Assembly: GCF_029931775.1 (NCBI RefSeq)
Contig: NC_079318.1
Coordinates: forward strand, 31,386,159-31,450,158
Source of the DNA: Euleptes europaea
Lineage: Eukaryota; Chordata; Lepidosauria; Squamata; Sphaerodactylidae
Length of the DNA: 64,000 bases
Reading direction: 5' to 3'
The notes under the pieces are model-generated. The model did not search any database and was not told where the DNA came from. It was given only the letters and a program-made list of their open reading frames with translations. Below, piece after piece: positions 1-13,400 of the stretch (the first letter of the stretch is position 1; each line of letters opens with the position of its first letter). Both the position numbers and the translations under genes were made by a program.

Positions 1-880
1 CTATAAGGAGTTACACTATTACCTATAATTGTCATCATCATTACAGTTGAGCGATTCAATCTTTAATTCTAGCTACTAATCATAATTTGCCCTTTTAGAG
101 TATGCTCCTGCTGAAGATCGATATGCACTTTACAAATGTTAATGAACTGAATTAATCTATTTGGACCTTGCTCTTGCCATAAATGGCATTGAAGAAGGGC
201 TGCTTTTAAACTACATCATCTTCAGGACAATGATTTAAGCTGCCTTGGCCAGTAGGGCACGCAATTCAATTTACTCCTTAACATATTTTGATGTCCATTT
301 GTACATACCACAGCTCCTTTTCTCATTCTTCTTGTATGTTGCTATGACAGATTGTGAACTAATATGCTCAACTGTCTTGCAATAGCGATTACCTGCATTA
401 ATGCTGAACTGCATGAGTTACTATTTCTAATGCTTATGGCCTAGAAACCTGAATTTTGGCTGTATTTTTAAAAATAGAACTAGAAACTGAATGAGGGGTT
501 ACAAATGTGCAAGGGAGATGGTTTAACTCTTCCCCCCCAATATGACTTCACTCATCAAAACCAACACAAACATCCCTTACTGTTATTAGTTCCCAAAGGA
601 AAACAGACCGGTTGCCTCTTTTTTCCTTTTGAGTTAATAGCAGCCCAAGGGTCAATTTTGATTGGTGATGTTAAACACAGAAGCCATATGGCATATACTA
701 CAATTTTTAGAACATGCCAGATCACAGATCTCACTGCATCTCTTTTAGTGTGACCCAAACTCAACAAGGTTATAGAAACAGCAAGCCTTTTGACATCACA
801 GCATAATTTATCAAAGATATGAGATATGGCTTCTGCTTCATTTTGCATTGGGAATCAACTGCAGTAATGTGTGAGTGGGT
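1..880. other. Intergenic DNA, no gene recognised
   Basis: AT-rich sequence downstream of the 3' end of TFB2M. The open frames here are short, overlap on both strands and resemble no protein I know. In human the next gene on this side is SMYD3, but no SMYD3 exon was recognised. Confidence 0.5.
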
Positions 881-1208
881 GTGGGTGTGTTAAGTGCTGT
901 CAAGTCGTTTCCGACTCATGGCGACCCTATGAATCAATATCCTCCAAAATGCTCTGTCTTTGACAGCCTTGCTCAGATCTTGCAAACTGAGGGCTGTGGC
1001 TTCCTTTGAGTCAATCCATCTCTTGTTGGGTCTTCCTCTTTTCCTGCTGCCCTCAACTTTTCCTAGCAATGATGGTCTTTTCCAGTGTCTCTTGTCTTCT
1101 CATGTGACCAAAATACGATAGCCTCGGTTTAGTCATTTTAGCTTCTAGGGTCAGTTCAGGCTTGATTTGATCTAAAACCCACTGATTTGTTTTTTTGGGT
1201 GGTCCAGT
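881..1208 (-). mobile_element. BovB (RTE-clade) LINE, 3' end fragment
   Basis: Read on the minus strand, this piece matches the C-terminal coding end and 3' tail of BovB, including peptide stretches such as KPRLSYFGHMRRQE and DQIKPELTLEAKM. The tail lies at 885-930 and ends in a GT-rich run on the plus strand. It is a 5'-truncated copy, as usual for LINEs, and shorter than the copy at 18033-18600. It encodes nothing intact. BovB is known in squamates and in ruminants and is a classic case of horizontal transfer. Confidence 0.8.
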
Positions 1209-2830
1209 AATAATAGGTAGAAGTAAACCAGCCATACTGTGATCATTTAAGAAGAACTATAGTTCTTTAAGTCAGTAAGTCTGGTACTCCAGAGACCAAG
1301 CCTTCTTAAATAAACCACCACTGATGAACATAGCCCTGAACTTTAATGTAAAAGTTTCTCTAAGTACAAGTTACAAATGCTTCAAGAGCTTGTTTCAGTC
1401 TCTATTTCACTATCTGCATGTCTTCATTAATAAAGACCTCTGGCTGATCAGTACGCTGTTCTAGATTTCTACTGTATCTGGCCCCCACTGATAATTGAGT
1501 AGAAAGAATTCTGTACCATATTCTTCTACAATTTAGTAGTATGGAATCATCTAGCATGCAGACATTATCATGTTGCTAAGAGTAGTTTGCTACAGGTAAT
1601 TGATTCTACTTTGTCAGGCAATATGATTCCCCACTTTCGAAATGAAACTGTTTATGCATTAAATAATGAAACAGACAACCACCAAAGTTTTTAAAGCAGC
1701 TTATCCATTATAAAATTAAGAATGCCTTTTTGCTGGGGGGGGGGGAATGTTGTACCCCAAAGTGGGTGCCACTTACTAAAATTTTAGAAAATGTATATCC
1801 CCGTATCACAAATGTGAAACAAAATTTAGAAGCACAACACACTAGTTGATCTAGAAGATTAATCCCAATCTTCTTTTCTATGTATACAGAACTCCCAGAA
1901 GTTTCAGACATTCTCAGCAGCTATGAAAATTAACAATTACTTTTTCTTCTCCCACTGTTCATGTTCTCAAATTTCAGTGTTTTTAAGGCCACCACAGAAC
2001 TATTTTCTGCATGGCCTAGGAGTGTGCATTAATGCTTCCCTCTATTAACAGAATTAAAATGGCCAAATACTGACACATCTTCTTATACATTCTTTTGCAG
2101 TGCAAAATGTCCCAGTTTGTACAAGAGATGTAGGTTTTATGAAGTAGGAAAGGTAACCAGATCTCCATTAACAAAAAGCCATTATTGTAGACCACAACTT
2201 TAATTTGATGTCACGTATTAGAGGCTGCAGCTCTACTATACAATTATTTTTCTGTATATTTTTATGGTGGATACCACCTTCAGAATGCCATTAAAAGGCA
2301 TGGAACAAGTGCCTTAATTTTGTTTAAATAATGATGTAACAATTATTATTAGAAAATTCCAAGGACTGTTTTGCCTTCCAGAGATTATTTCTCACTATTC
2401 CCACGTTCTTTAGATACTGTATTAAGGAACATATGTACACAGAAAACCCTAGTTTACCCAAAATACAAAATACTTACATTCCACCCTCCTACAAGATTGA
2501 TTATTGGAGGCATGATTGACAAGAGTTTATCCTTATGAACTGTTCTCCATTCCCCGCCTCACACTTTTCTCTGGCTTTATGTACTTCACTTCAGTAGCTT
2601 AAACTGCATTCCTAAAGAAACAGGGGGTAGGATCCTACCAACAGTCAGCTAAGCATAGAGCCTTCCTCAGTTTATGAAAATAAAAAGATGTCGATTTTAG
2701 CTGCTGGTGGTAGCTTTGAAATTGATAGGCAGATGTTTTTATTGCTACACTGGACAAAGGCTGTGCCATGTCATTGAGCAAAATAATAGGATCGAACCCA
2801 TTTTTTCCTATGGCAGCCAGAGCCACTCAG
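1209..2830. other. Intergenic DNA, no gene recognised
   Basis: AT-rich sequence with a short G run near 1735. I see no exon, RNA gene or clear repeat end here. Confidence 0.4.
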
Positions 2831-3185
2831 ATTCTGGGTAGCTAGGAATATACTGCATGAAAATCCTGGCTTGCTGAAAGCAAGTTGGCAGCAGCTGAGG
2901 TGTATCTAGGTTGACCCCTCCCCTTCCTAGCAGGTATTTCGCTTGAGTGGGTCCAGAGGTGCAAGCCCTTTTATGTGAGCTGAAGAGCAACAACCAAAAG
3001 GGCTCTTGGCCCAGGGGTCGCAGCCTGGGTCATGCAATAATCAGGTTGCTTGACCCAGCCCACATTTGTTTGCTCTGTCTATTTGTTTTTGTAATTTCTC
3101 CACCACTACCACCCCTTTTTTTTGGTAAGCTGCTCTGAGTCCCTCAGGGGGGAAAGTGGCCAAAAGATACTTAAATAACACTTCT
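2830..3185 (+). repeat. Possible degraded retroposon 3' end
   Basis: The stretch 3120-3180 (GCTGCTCTGAGTCCCTCAGG, then a run ending in TTAAATAA) resembles the 3' UTR ends of squamate CR1-type LINEs and of tRNA SINEs that share them. The upstream border is not visible, so the assignment is tentative. Confidence 0.35.
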
Positions 3186-4215
3186 TCTTTGTAGCTGTAA
3201 CTTTAGATTGACACAGAATTCTATTGCACTTTTATGTTTAATTTTAAAAAGTTAACATGAATATTTACACAAAAGGGAAAAAATAATTAGGAATTGATAC
3301 AGTAGTTCAAACCCAGCTCAGAGAACACTGTCACCACAATGTGTTCAATGGGGTTGGACCCTATAGAACTACAAACAGCATGACTTTGTGGAAGGGACTG
3401 TCACTGCTTCCTCTGGTCCTTGCCTCTCATGAAAAACCACTTCTGAGTGTTGAAGGATCCTCAAGAAGAAGGGATACGGAACAGAGGGGCAGCAGCCAGA
3501 AAGAGGCAGGAAATCACCCACAAGTCACACTCTCTCGACCCTTGCATGCCTCTTACACTCACACTCCATGCCGCCTCCTGCGCTGTACCCTGTGGACCCT
3601 TAGGAATGGCTTTTCAAGGGGGTACAGGGCAGCAGTGGTAAGGGGGAGAAGGAAAAACGGTCATTTGTGAATGCACCTTATAGAAATAGAGTGACATCCA
3701 TTTTTCTTAAATAAAAAAAAGACAGGATTTTCACCAACCTGCTACCATTTTGTGTAACACAATCAATAAAGGAGGGGAATCTTTAAACTGAAAATGCACA
3801 GTTGGTTTCTACTGTGCCTTGGCTCCTTTTGCTCATTGCTATTTTGGCAACATCTTACTTACACAGCAAGCCCACAGAGTATCTAACATTCTCAGAGTTA
3901 TTATCTCTGAGAGAAACTGTAGGGCTTGTTGTATTTGACCTGTTCTCCAAACGCAGGTCACACACAACGCAAAGGCTAAAAACAAGAGTTTTCCCCCAGG
4001 TAACAGGCATTCTGACAACCATGCCAACTTCAAACTACACGGTAACAAACATATCGCCCTTGCTTGCATCTGAAGAGCCTCTGTTTTTACCAAGAGGTGT
4101 CACTCTTATCTGTGCAGAAATCATCTTTGCTGCTAAAGAAATGTCAAGTTATTTTTTTCTTTTGCATCATGTTGAAAGTCACAAAGATTCTTTTCTGAAG
4201 TACACAGGCTTCATT
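3186..4215. other. Region downstream of the TFB2M stop, presumed 3' UTR and flank
   Basis: This lies 3' of the minus-strand TFB2M stop codon. No canonical AATAAA was found on the minus strand close to the stop; an ATTAAA-type hexamer occurs near 3238. The frame at 3802-4329 on the plus strand overlaps the TFB2M last exon in antisense and is judged not to be a gene. Confidence 0.4.
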
Positions 4216-4402
4216 TCAAAAATTTATGCCCCTATTGTCTTCCAAGGCATCATCATAAAGCCAGCTTTGGTCAAATTCATGAGACTGTTCCATAGCCTCA
4301 AAAAGGCGCTTGTACTCTTCTGGGTATAAATGGCCTGTTGTAATGTTTTCAGGTATCTCTAGCTGTCTCAACAGATTCTTCCCACTGTCGGAACTCCATA
4401 AA
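4216..4402 (-). CDS. TFB2M: TFB2M exon 8 (terminal coding exon)
   Basis: The acceptor is the AG (plus-strand CT at 4403-4404) after a T-rich tract. The exon reads LWSSDSGKNLLRQLEIPEN through YPEEYKRLFEAMEQ to WLYDDALEDNRGINF and a TGA stop at 4218-4216. Human ends DFKTLFETIERS...WLYDETLEDR, so this form has a few extra C-terminal residues. The exon completes a codon whose first two bases lie in exon 7. Confidence 0.95.
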
Positions 4403-7400
4403 CTGAAAGACATTGGGGGGGGGGGGGAATCAGTTACACTTGAACAGTTAAGAATAATACTACTCGGAGAGCATTCAGCAGCTATTAAAACAACCACTGT
4501 ATATAACCTTATTGCAAGCAATGAAACAGCTACCAGAACAGTCAGAAAAACCAAAATATCTATGGCGCTTTTTAAAAAAAAGTTTCGTCATTGGAGCACG
4601 GTGGGTAGGCCAGACGATACAGAGTGCCTCTTCCCCTATGTGGGGTGATAAGCAAGCAACGGTCTGCCTGGCCCGCCCATCCAAAATACTGAAGTCCCAT
4701 TCGACATGTCCCCTCTACCTCCAGACACACAAATCAAGAAAGCACACAGAATACTGAAGCCCACAAATGAAACTTGGGAAACTGACTGCATGATTTTGTA
4801 CTTTAATATACCCTATTCACTACAGGTATTGGGAAGTGGGGCAGATGTCCAGAATTTGGGGTAGATGAGTAGGGTGGGAAAGCACACCCTCCATACTGTG
4901 CTAAGGAAGCTGGATTGCTTTCTATTGTCCATTTACCTGGCTAGCCCCAGGTAACGGTCACATGCCATACCCAAACCAAAAAGTTTCAAAGAAGAATCTG
5001 GTAAGGTTTTATTCCTTTCAAGTTGTCATTTTCCAGTCCTGGCTACACTGAACATAGCCCTTACTGTTAATTCTACAATACAGCTTAACACTATCTGAAA
5101 AAACATTAAATTTTTAACTCTAACGCTGATTTCAATGCACAATTCAATGTACTACAGCAAGCTTTACAGGATGCTTTTGAAAGAACATTTATGCTCCTGT
5201 AGCAGCAGCCTCCCATGCTTTCTGGCTGAAAATGAAGCAAGTTTCAAAAGCAGCTTTTGATAAGGCACGGTTATGGCTGACCAAAGTAAAATAATCCCAC
5301 TGTGCCTTTGGTCTGGAATGAAAGAGCTGCACAATTAGTTAAGGCAAAGGTCCCCTGTGCAAGCACCGGGTCATTCTTGACCCATGGGGTGACATCACAT
5401 CCTGATGTTTAGTAGGCAGACTTTGTTTTACGGGGTGGTTTGCCAGTGCCTTCCCCAGGTATCTTCCCTTTACCCCCAGCAAGCTGGGTACTCATTTTAC
5501 CAAGCTTGGAAGGATGGAAGGCTGAGCCAACCTTGAGCCAGCTACCTGAAACCAACCTCCGTCGGGATCGAACTCAGGTCATGAGCAGAGCTTTGGACTG
5601 CAGTACTGCAGCTTACCACTCTGCGCCACGGGGCTCCTGCACAATTAGTTTACACATGTCTAAAAGGGGCTACAGGTTTGCGTTTCTCAGACATCTGCTC
5701 TCCAAGTCACACCGCTACCTATTTTTGAAAGAGACTGAAAATCAATCTTATATGGTATGCTGTTCAAAGAAAGAAAGAAAAGAAAAACTCCTATACTGTG
5801 CGCGCCCATGCCTTGAATCCCAGCCACTGCATTCACATACCCAGCCACACAGCTGACTGATCTACCCAACTGCAGCCATACTGCCAACACTACCCATGAA
5901 AGTATATGTTTAGTTTCAAAACACTTTACATTGTTCCGATTTACAAAATTTGTAAATCGTTCTTCCTTGCAGCATGCGGGTTAATTTTGCCATCACTGCA
6001 TATTCTGACATTTTTGTTGCCATTTTTTTAATATGCCAGAAATAGAAAAGTGGCAACAAAAAAAATGTCAGAATGTGCAGTGGTGGCAAAATTAACCAGC
6101 ATGCTGAGAGGAAGAACGATGAATGAATTCCAAAAGAACTGGAAGTGTTATTTTGAATATGCAAAGTTGAAGCAATAAAAGAAGACATTAGAATGTAGAG
6201 AGTGGTTGTAGTGATTTTGATAAGAAAGGAAAAGTAGAAATGGCCTTAAGAAATTAAATAATACTGAAGAAGCCATAGTTTATAGCAAAAATGACAGACA
6301 GATACCATAATGTTAAATGTAAAGTTTAGAAATATTAAGATGGCAATATACTGTGACTTTAAGAATTGTTAAACATCAACCCTGGAAGAAGCCCAATTTG
6401 TATATGAATGGGGTGAATGTAGTGTTTGTTATGTTTGTTAAAATTTAATAAAAGGTTTTTTTAAAAAAGATTTACAAAATTTGCCATGCTCTACTAAATT
6501 CTTTTCTACAGTTTTCGTCAATTGATGGATCTAACTTGTACTTACTTTAATTTGTCTACTAATTTTGTCTTGCATTTAGCAAGACATTGTTTTACCATCA
6601 GAATAAATATGCCTGAATTATTGGCTGTCAAGCTTTCCGTAAATAAATTCTTCCGAGGTGTCATTCGTACTAAGCATAAGTGGTCATTCTGCAGCAGCTG
6701 TAGGTAAAACAAAAAAAGGGTATTTTATTAAAATTGCATTTTGTACATACTTCAGCTAATATTCCTATCTAGAAGTTGAACCTGCAGAATTTAGGAAAAA
6801 AATAATTACCTTCCAAGTTGCAAGATTCATGAGGAACCAGAACACAGCATACAGAATTACTTCACTGGCAGAACACTTTATTCTCTGAAGTATATATAAG
6901 TCTGGTATCTTTAGACTCTTTTAAATTGTGTAGATTATGTGTGTAACTATAGCAACAAGAAGTTCCGCAACTTGGAGTTATTACATGCAAAAAGCATTTC
7001 GTGGACCACATATCAGTAGTTATGGTTGGCGCACTCTCTAATGAGACTCCATTCTTCTCGTCAGGTCAGTGTTTTAAGTTCATGCTTTGGCATACTAACT
7101 CCTACTAGCTAGTTAACCCAAATGAGATGTGACAGATCACTCAGTCTCTAAATGGTGGTATTCTTCAAAGATGCTGCTTTAACACTCCTCTTGATCAGCA
7201 CAAAATAACACATCTGTATTTTCAGAAGTGCCAGCGAAGTGCATTTCATGAATCAGCATACTTCACTCAACCATAAGAATCCCAACCCTACCCTACCCCT
7301 CAACTTAAGTTGGAGGAAGGATCCTTAGGCTGGATTCAAACCTTTGTTTTTATGAGTGTTACCTGTGAAAATGGATATACTGAAGTATTTCAGTACTATA

Positions 7401-10400
7401 CAAATACTAATGCATTTGCATCAGCACTGAGGAGGGTAAGGGCTTACCACACTCTTCGGTATGGAGAGTCCACCATTTCTTGAATTGGTTAAAAATGAAG
7501 ACCAAGGCTCCTAGAAGGAAATGAACCAAAAAACCAGAATGTAATTATTTAAAAAAAATATTGAGGCCATCAATGTGACTTGAGTCCTAGATCATGAGAC
7601 ATGGGAGATGGGGAGACAACTGAAACTGCCTCAATCACTATATTCAGCCAGCACTCTCTATATAAGTTGCTCTATTTTCTGTGTAAGTAGGATATCCCCC
7701 ATTGAACTGTATCCTACTGAATTCAGTAGAACTGACTTTGGAATCAGGCTGCAAGTGGACACTATCATCTGACCCTTCTAGTAATCCAGAACACACTCCT
7801 ACTCCAAAGGCTTTAAACTGTAACAACCAGTTTTTGCACAGAATCCAAAATAATAGTAACTAAAATGACATATTTCCAAAAGCAGAGAGGTACACTAGCA
7901 TTTATGAAGCAAAGTGTTTCTACTCTTGAATGATGAGTCATTCATCCCAAATGTTGACACAGAAGGTCCCAAACTTTAATCTATGGCTTTTCAGGGTGCT
8001 GCAAGAACCAAAAAAAGCCCAATATCACACAAAATACATTATAAAGCTCTTAGGATCCCAGTCTAAGGATTTACACCCAGTTCTGTGTTGATTCCCAGAG
8101 AAAAGATAAACAGCTGGTCTTTGAAAAGTCCCCCTCCAAGTCAGGGGCAACTCCAAAACAACACCCCATAAGGCACGAGACTGCTTCCAGAAGGAAAACT
8201 CATACTAAAGGAAGACTTTTTTTCTGGAAGCACTCTGTTGTGTCAGCACTCTGTTGTGTATTTGGGGGGGGTGCCTGGAGAGTTGCTGTGATAAGCCTCT
8301 AAATACCAATGGTAGGAGGCAACATCAGAAAAAAGGCTTGGCCTCTGAGCTTTTTTTTTGTTAGCATTCCTAGGTAACTGGTTGGCTACTCCATGAAACA
8401 GGATGTTGGATTAGCGGGGGGGTGGGGTGGGGAGAATAGATTCATTAACATCTTGTGTTCACCCATGGGAACATGGCCCAAAAGATATTACCTGATTTTA
8501 TGCATCTTTCATTTGGTCAGCAAGGCAGGACCAATACATTTCTATTACAGATCAGATTTCAAATAAATAAATATTTACCATGTGCAGAAGCTGAACATCA
8601 CAGGCTGTTTGCCAAAGTACACTTAAGGCTTGATAAATTCTTGTATCTTCAGGCTTTGCAACAAGAGTCTTACAAAGACATAAAAAACAGCAGTTGCAGT
8701 TTACATAATTATGAACACATTTGTTTGAACAAACAAACAGATAACTACATTAACAGATTTTATCATGAAAGGAAATAAAAAAGCTTGATTAAGGCAGGAA
8801 GTTGCAAACTCATGTCACAAAACAAATATAGTTCAGAACTTAAACTTTAGATTGTTTTATCTGAAGCTATACCAAAAGCAATTATATGCTACCACAGAAA
8901 TACCCTATTTACACTACACCCTATTGGCATGAACTTAAACTTTTCAATTCAACTCTAGTATTTCTCTACTACCGTACTCTTCCCTTTTCTTAGGGAAAGA
9001 ATTGTTGTTACAAAGCTGCATTTTAAAAAAACTACACTTTGTTAAACTGCTCAAAAATATGTGATATTTTACTGTATTGTATTTCTGATCTGAGCCACTC
9101 AGAGCCTGACCTAGTCAGGAATGGGCAGCATATAAATTCAACAACAACAAAAAAGAGATGCTATACACAACTTCTGGGCAGTAGTGAGTACATTATTTTA
9201 TGGTTTTTGACAAATCTTTCTGTACTTTACTGTATCAGATAGACTGTGGTATAAAGCAAACAGTACAATTATATGATCAGGATAATATTTAACAAAACTG
9301 GATGAAGAGGCTACACGCAAATCAAACTATTAAAAGACCGATGATAATATTTCGCCCCACCTCACAAGCATATCCCCATACACATCCACCCCATCTAGAA
9401 TAAGGTGCCCAGATAGACTCAGCAACTTCCCCTTACAAATTGACCTCTAATAGGAAAAATAAAGGTTGCAGTAATCTTTCCACTATTTGCGGATGTTTGA
9501 ATAATGTATCAAAAGGATGTCTACTGATAATGATTGATAAGAATAATTTCTTTACAGAAATAAAACACAGATCTGACTTCAAAATTAAAGCTAAACCTAA
9601 AAAATAAGTACCATCCCAACATACTATATCACAAACTTTTACTAATAACTAAACTACTATACTTCTTTAAAAACTTAGACCATTTAGAAGTTTTTGTACT
9701 TAAGTTACCTTGTACTCTTTTTCACTGACAAATAGGTTCAACTCTATTCTTCCATATTTATATACAGAACTACGTTCATATAAAGCATAGACAAGCTTCC
9801 AAAGAAGGTTCCTTTCCCTTTTCTGTGGGACAATTCCAACCACTTTTAGAGGAATATCTGTTTTGAAAATGCACAAAGATACACAAATTACAACACGCTC
9901 TATCATTTTAGCAACGCTAATATTGCAGATGACCTTGAACCAAACTGCATTTGGTTTTAAAGCAACAGACAACAAAATCTGCATCTTTCTAATATACCTC
10001 CCACTCCATTATTAATGACCTCAGAATATAACTCTACTCTAGTAGAACGAAGATCCTTCTGTACACTTCTATCTTTAGATGTTTCGTCGGCAGCAACATG
10101 GTCTGGTCCTTCCCCAAATTTAGAACTTTCTCCCTCGGGAGGCAAGTTTACTCCCATTAGTGTTTTTGGAAGATATTCTTCTTCCAAAGGGCTTTTGGTG
10201 AACTGAAAGGGAGCTTTAACTGGTGGCATTTTGTGGTGGCTATTTCACTGTGCTATTGTTCTAATGGGGAGGTTCTCAAACTTTTAAAACAGAACCACTT
10301 CAAAACTTACTAGGATTTTCGGGATCCACTTGCAAAGTAATTTCAAAATATTTTCCTCCTACCCGATGCAAAGCACAAGAATTTCATTTCACTCAACAGT

Positions 10401-13400
10401 ATATTCATAATTTATTTTTCCTGTTAGTATTTATAAATATACAGAAGTATTTATTTCCTTATTTACTTCATTTTTAATCCACTTTTCTCCCCAATGGGGT
10501 CCCAAAGCAGCTTATGATATTCTCCCCTTTTCCATTTTATCCTCATAACAACCCTGTGAGGTAGGTTAAGCTGAGATTATGTGACTGGCCCAATATCACC
10601 CAGCAAGATTCCATGACAGAATGGGGATTTGAGGATAGGTCTCCAAGATTCAAGTCCAACACTTTCACCACCACACCATTTCACATATTAAACAGATAAA
10701 CTCAAATTTACTATACAGCCTATTCTTTCAACCCATCCTTTTCTCTCCCTTCCGGACTCACAACCATTGAGACAGTGGTGAAACACTTTTCGATCCTGAC
10801 CCACAGTTTGAGAACCACTGATCTAACGTATGAACATACATCTGAATGAAACCTATTTTGAGTCAGCCAGATGCGAGAATGTTCTCATACAAACAGAACA
10901 AAGAATTAAAATGAAATTGCTCTCAACTGATAAGCCACAATATATACACATATGAAGAAGAATGGGCCATTAAGTTGCAACCAACTCATGGTGACCCCAA
11001 CCCACGGGGCATTCCAGGCAAGAGATGAGCAGAGGTGGTTTGTCATTGCCTTCCTTCACATATACATAAAAATTATGATTTACCTGCTGCCCAAGGAACA
11101 GGCAGGATGCCCAAATTCCCAAGAAGAGTCTCAGAACACATAACAGGAGGCCTCATTGATTCAAAACCAATAGGGTCTAATCTGAAGAAGTCACAATGCA
11201 TCACTTCCAGTTGTCCATCTAATTTCTTCTTTAGAGACTAAAAGTGAACAATTAAAAAGTTAAATGAACATATGAACTACATTACACCAACCATTAGCCA
11301 ATCCAATATTGATTATTTGGACCAAAAGCATCTCTCCTGAGCAGTCTTTCCAACCTTTCAATGAAGACCCTTTAAGCAGACATGCTGGTACCTTATGTTT
11401 AAGTACAAATGTTCATAAGGTCAGTTGCTCATTTAAATAATTACAAAAGTACCTCCAGATCAGGAAGAAAGGCATTATTGCTCTCTAGTGCTATCACTCG
11501 GGAACCAGCATTGAGTAGCGTCCGGGTCAAGAGTCCAGGACCTAAAAAAATAAGCATTTAATACTTTACTCTAAAATTAGCTTACTAACAGCAGAGCGTC
11601 ATTCAGTTTTGCTTAAATGAAATCAAGCAGCACCTAAATTATCAAAAGTAAAACATGCAAAACTGCTCATGTGGCTGCACTACTGGGCTTTATACCTCAG
11701 TACAAACCAACAAATACAACTGAACTGCATGAAATTCAGTAAGATTTCAGAAATGCCACTTCCTTGTATTTTTCTTATACTTACTGAACATCTACAGGAC
11801 TTCATAAATTTTCCAAAAAGCAAGCCAAATTTAACACAGTGGGTTGGAGTCCAAGACATTTCAGCACATTGACTGCAGCTCTTTTTCTTGTTTCCCCAAT
11901 GCCAGCTATGATTGGGCTGCCACCTTCCTGTTTTATTCCTCTGGAGTGGGTACAATCAAAATTTCTGAGAGCAGCCCTTCAACTACCCTGCTGTGTTTTA
12001 CATGCAAATTTGTGTTTGTAAAAGGCGAGGCTAGGGTGTGCCTTGCCTCCATTAACCTTTGGCTAAAGTTAAATTTCAATCCTCAAGGCCTAACTTCCCT
12101 TGATTCTTCCAGACAGTTATGAATCTACATGGCTAAACGCAGTCAAGATTAAGCTGGCGAGTTCGGGGTTCTTCCCTCACTCTGTCTTGGAAATGGGATA
12201 TGAGCAGGCAAAACAAGTTTTAAAACAAAGGGTGATGGATGCTTCGAGAGATCGCCAGCTTTCCTGTCTTCTGAAACTTCCAGATACCTAGTAGCCCTGG
12301 CTGCTTATCTCTCCCATTTGGAGATTTTAGTCATAAGAAAGCTTTCTCCCTTGCCAGGTGTCAAGCATTCCCTTTTGCAATTTTGGATGGGCAATATAAA
12401 AAGGTCCCAAAGGCAGACAGGCAATGTCCCTGTGGTTTAGGGGAGATGGCAATTATGGAACATGTTTTACTTGGTTACCCTTTATATCAAGAGGTTGACT
12501 CGAACTTTATTCTTCCCTTGCTTAGTAGGTATCCCGGTCAAACAGACTCAGTTTATGCTTCTATGTTAATTATCAATGAAAAACTACTGGTTTTGGCACG
12601 CACTGTGAAGTTCTGTGCAGCAGTTTGTCAAATTCACCAATCACTGACAGTTTAAACTTTTAGTTGTCTATTATAGAACTTTCTAATAAACTTATGTATT
12701 GTTTTACTTAACTTGCATTTCCCTTAAATTAGAAGTTAATTTATGTGTGGGAGTTAATTTTAATCACACACACGCATATATATATGTGTGTGTGTAAACC
12801 TCTCCCCCCCCCCGTTTTTCTCCTGTTTTGAACTTTGTTCCGATTTGTGATGGTATATGCCCGTATTAATAAAGACAGGTATTGTTTTAATAGCGGGTTT
12901 TAAAAAAAAAATTCATTAGCATACAAGCAGAAACCGACTCAGTTTATGCTTGCATGTTAATTATCAATGAAAAACCACTGGTTTTGGCAAGCACTGTGAA
13001 GTTCTGTGCAGCAGTTTGTCAAATTCACCAGTCACTGACAGTTTAAACTTTTAGTTGTCTATTATAGAACTTTCTAATAACCTTATTTATTGTTTTACTT
13101 AACTTGCATTTTCGTTAAATTACAAGTTAATTTATGTGTGGGAGTTAATTTTAATTACACACACACATATATATATATCCCCGTTTTTTTTCCTGATTTG
13201 AACTTTGCTGTGATTTGTGACAGTCTATGCCCGTATTAACAAGGATTGATGTATAGGTATTGTTTTAATAGCGGTTTTTTTTAAAAAAAACTTTTTTTAA
13301 AAAAAAAAACGTTTTACATTGTTTACTGCCTTGGGGACCCTGATTTGGTGGAAAAACAGAATAAAATGTTTTAAGCAAATAATAATGAACGGCTATTATC

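Larger units (their letters stand above)
4403..6545 (-). other. TFB2M intron 7 with a SINE and an L1 insertion
   Basis: GT-AG intron. It contains the antisense tRNA-derived SINE at 5341-5636 and the L1 insertion at 5953-6468, both listed separately. There is a G run (C run on the minus strand) at 4416-4428. No other gene is seen. Confidence 0.8.
9858..11083 (-). other. TFB2M intron 3 with hAT and SINE insertions
   Basis: GT-AG intron. It holds a hAT-like element (10267-10820) that itself contains a SINE, and a SINE fragment at 10955-11065 close to the exon 3 donor. The short open frames at 9957-10229 on both strands are unlike any protein I know. Confidence 0.75.

Noticed and set aside
3802-4329. 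175-codon plus-strand frame
   Set aside because: It runs antisense into the certain TFB2M last exon and resembles no protein.
6812-6862. Minus-strand AG...GT segment encoding a hydrophobic stretch, considered as an extra TFB2M exon
   Set aside because: TFB2M is complete and in phase without it. The text (VILYAVFWFLMNLATW) has no counterpart in the family.
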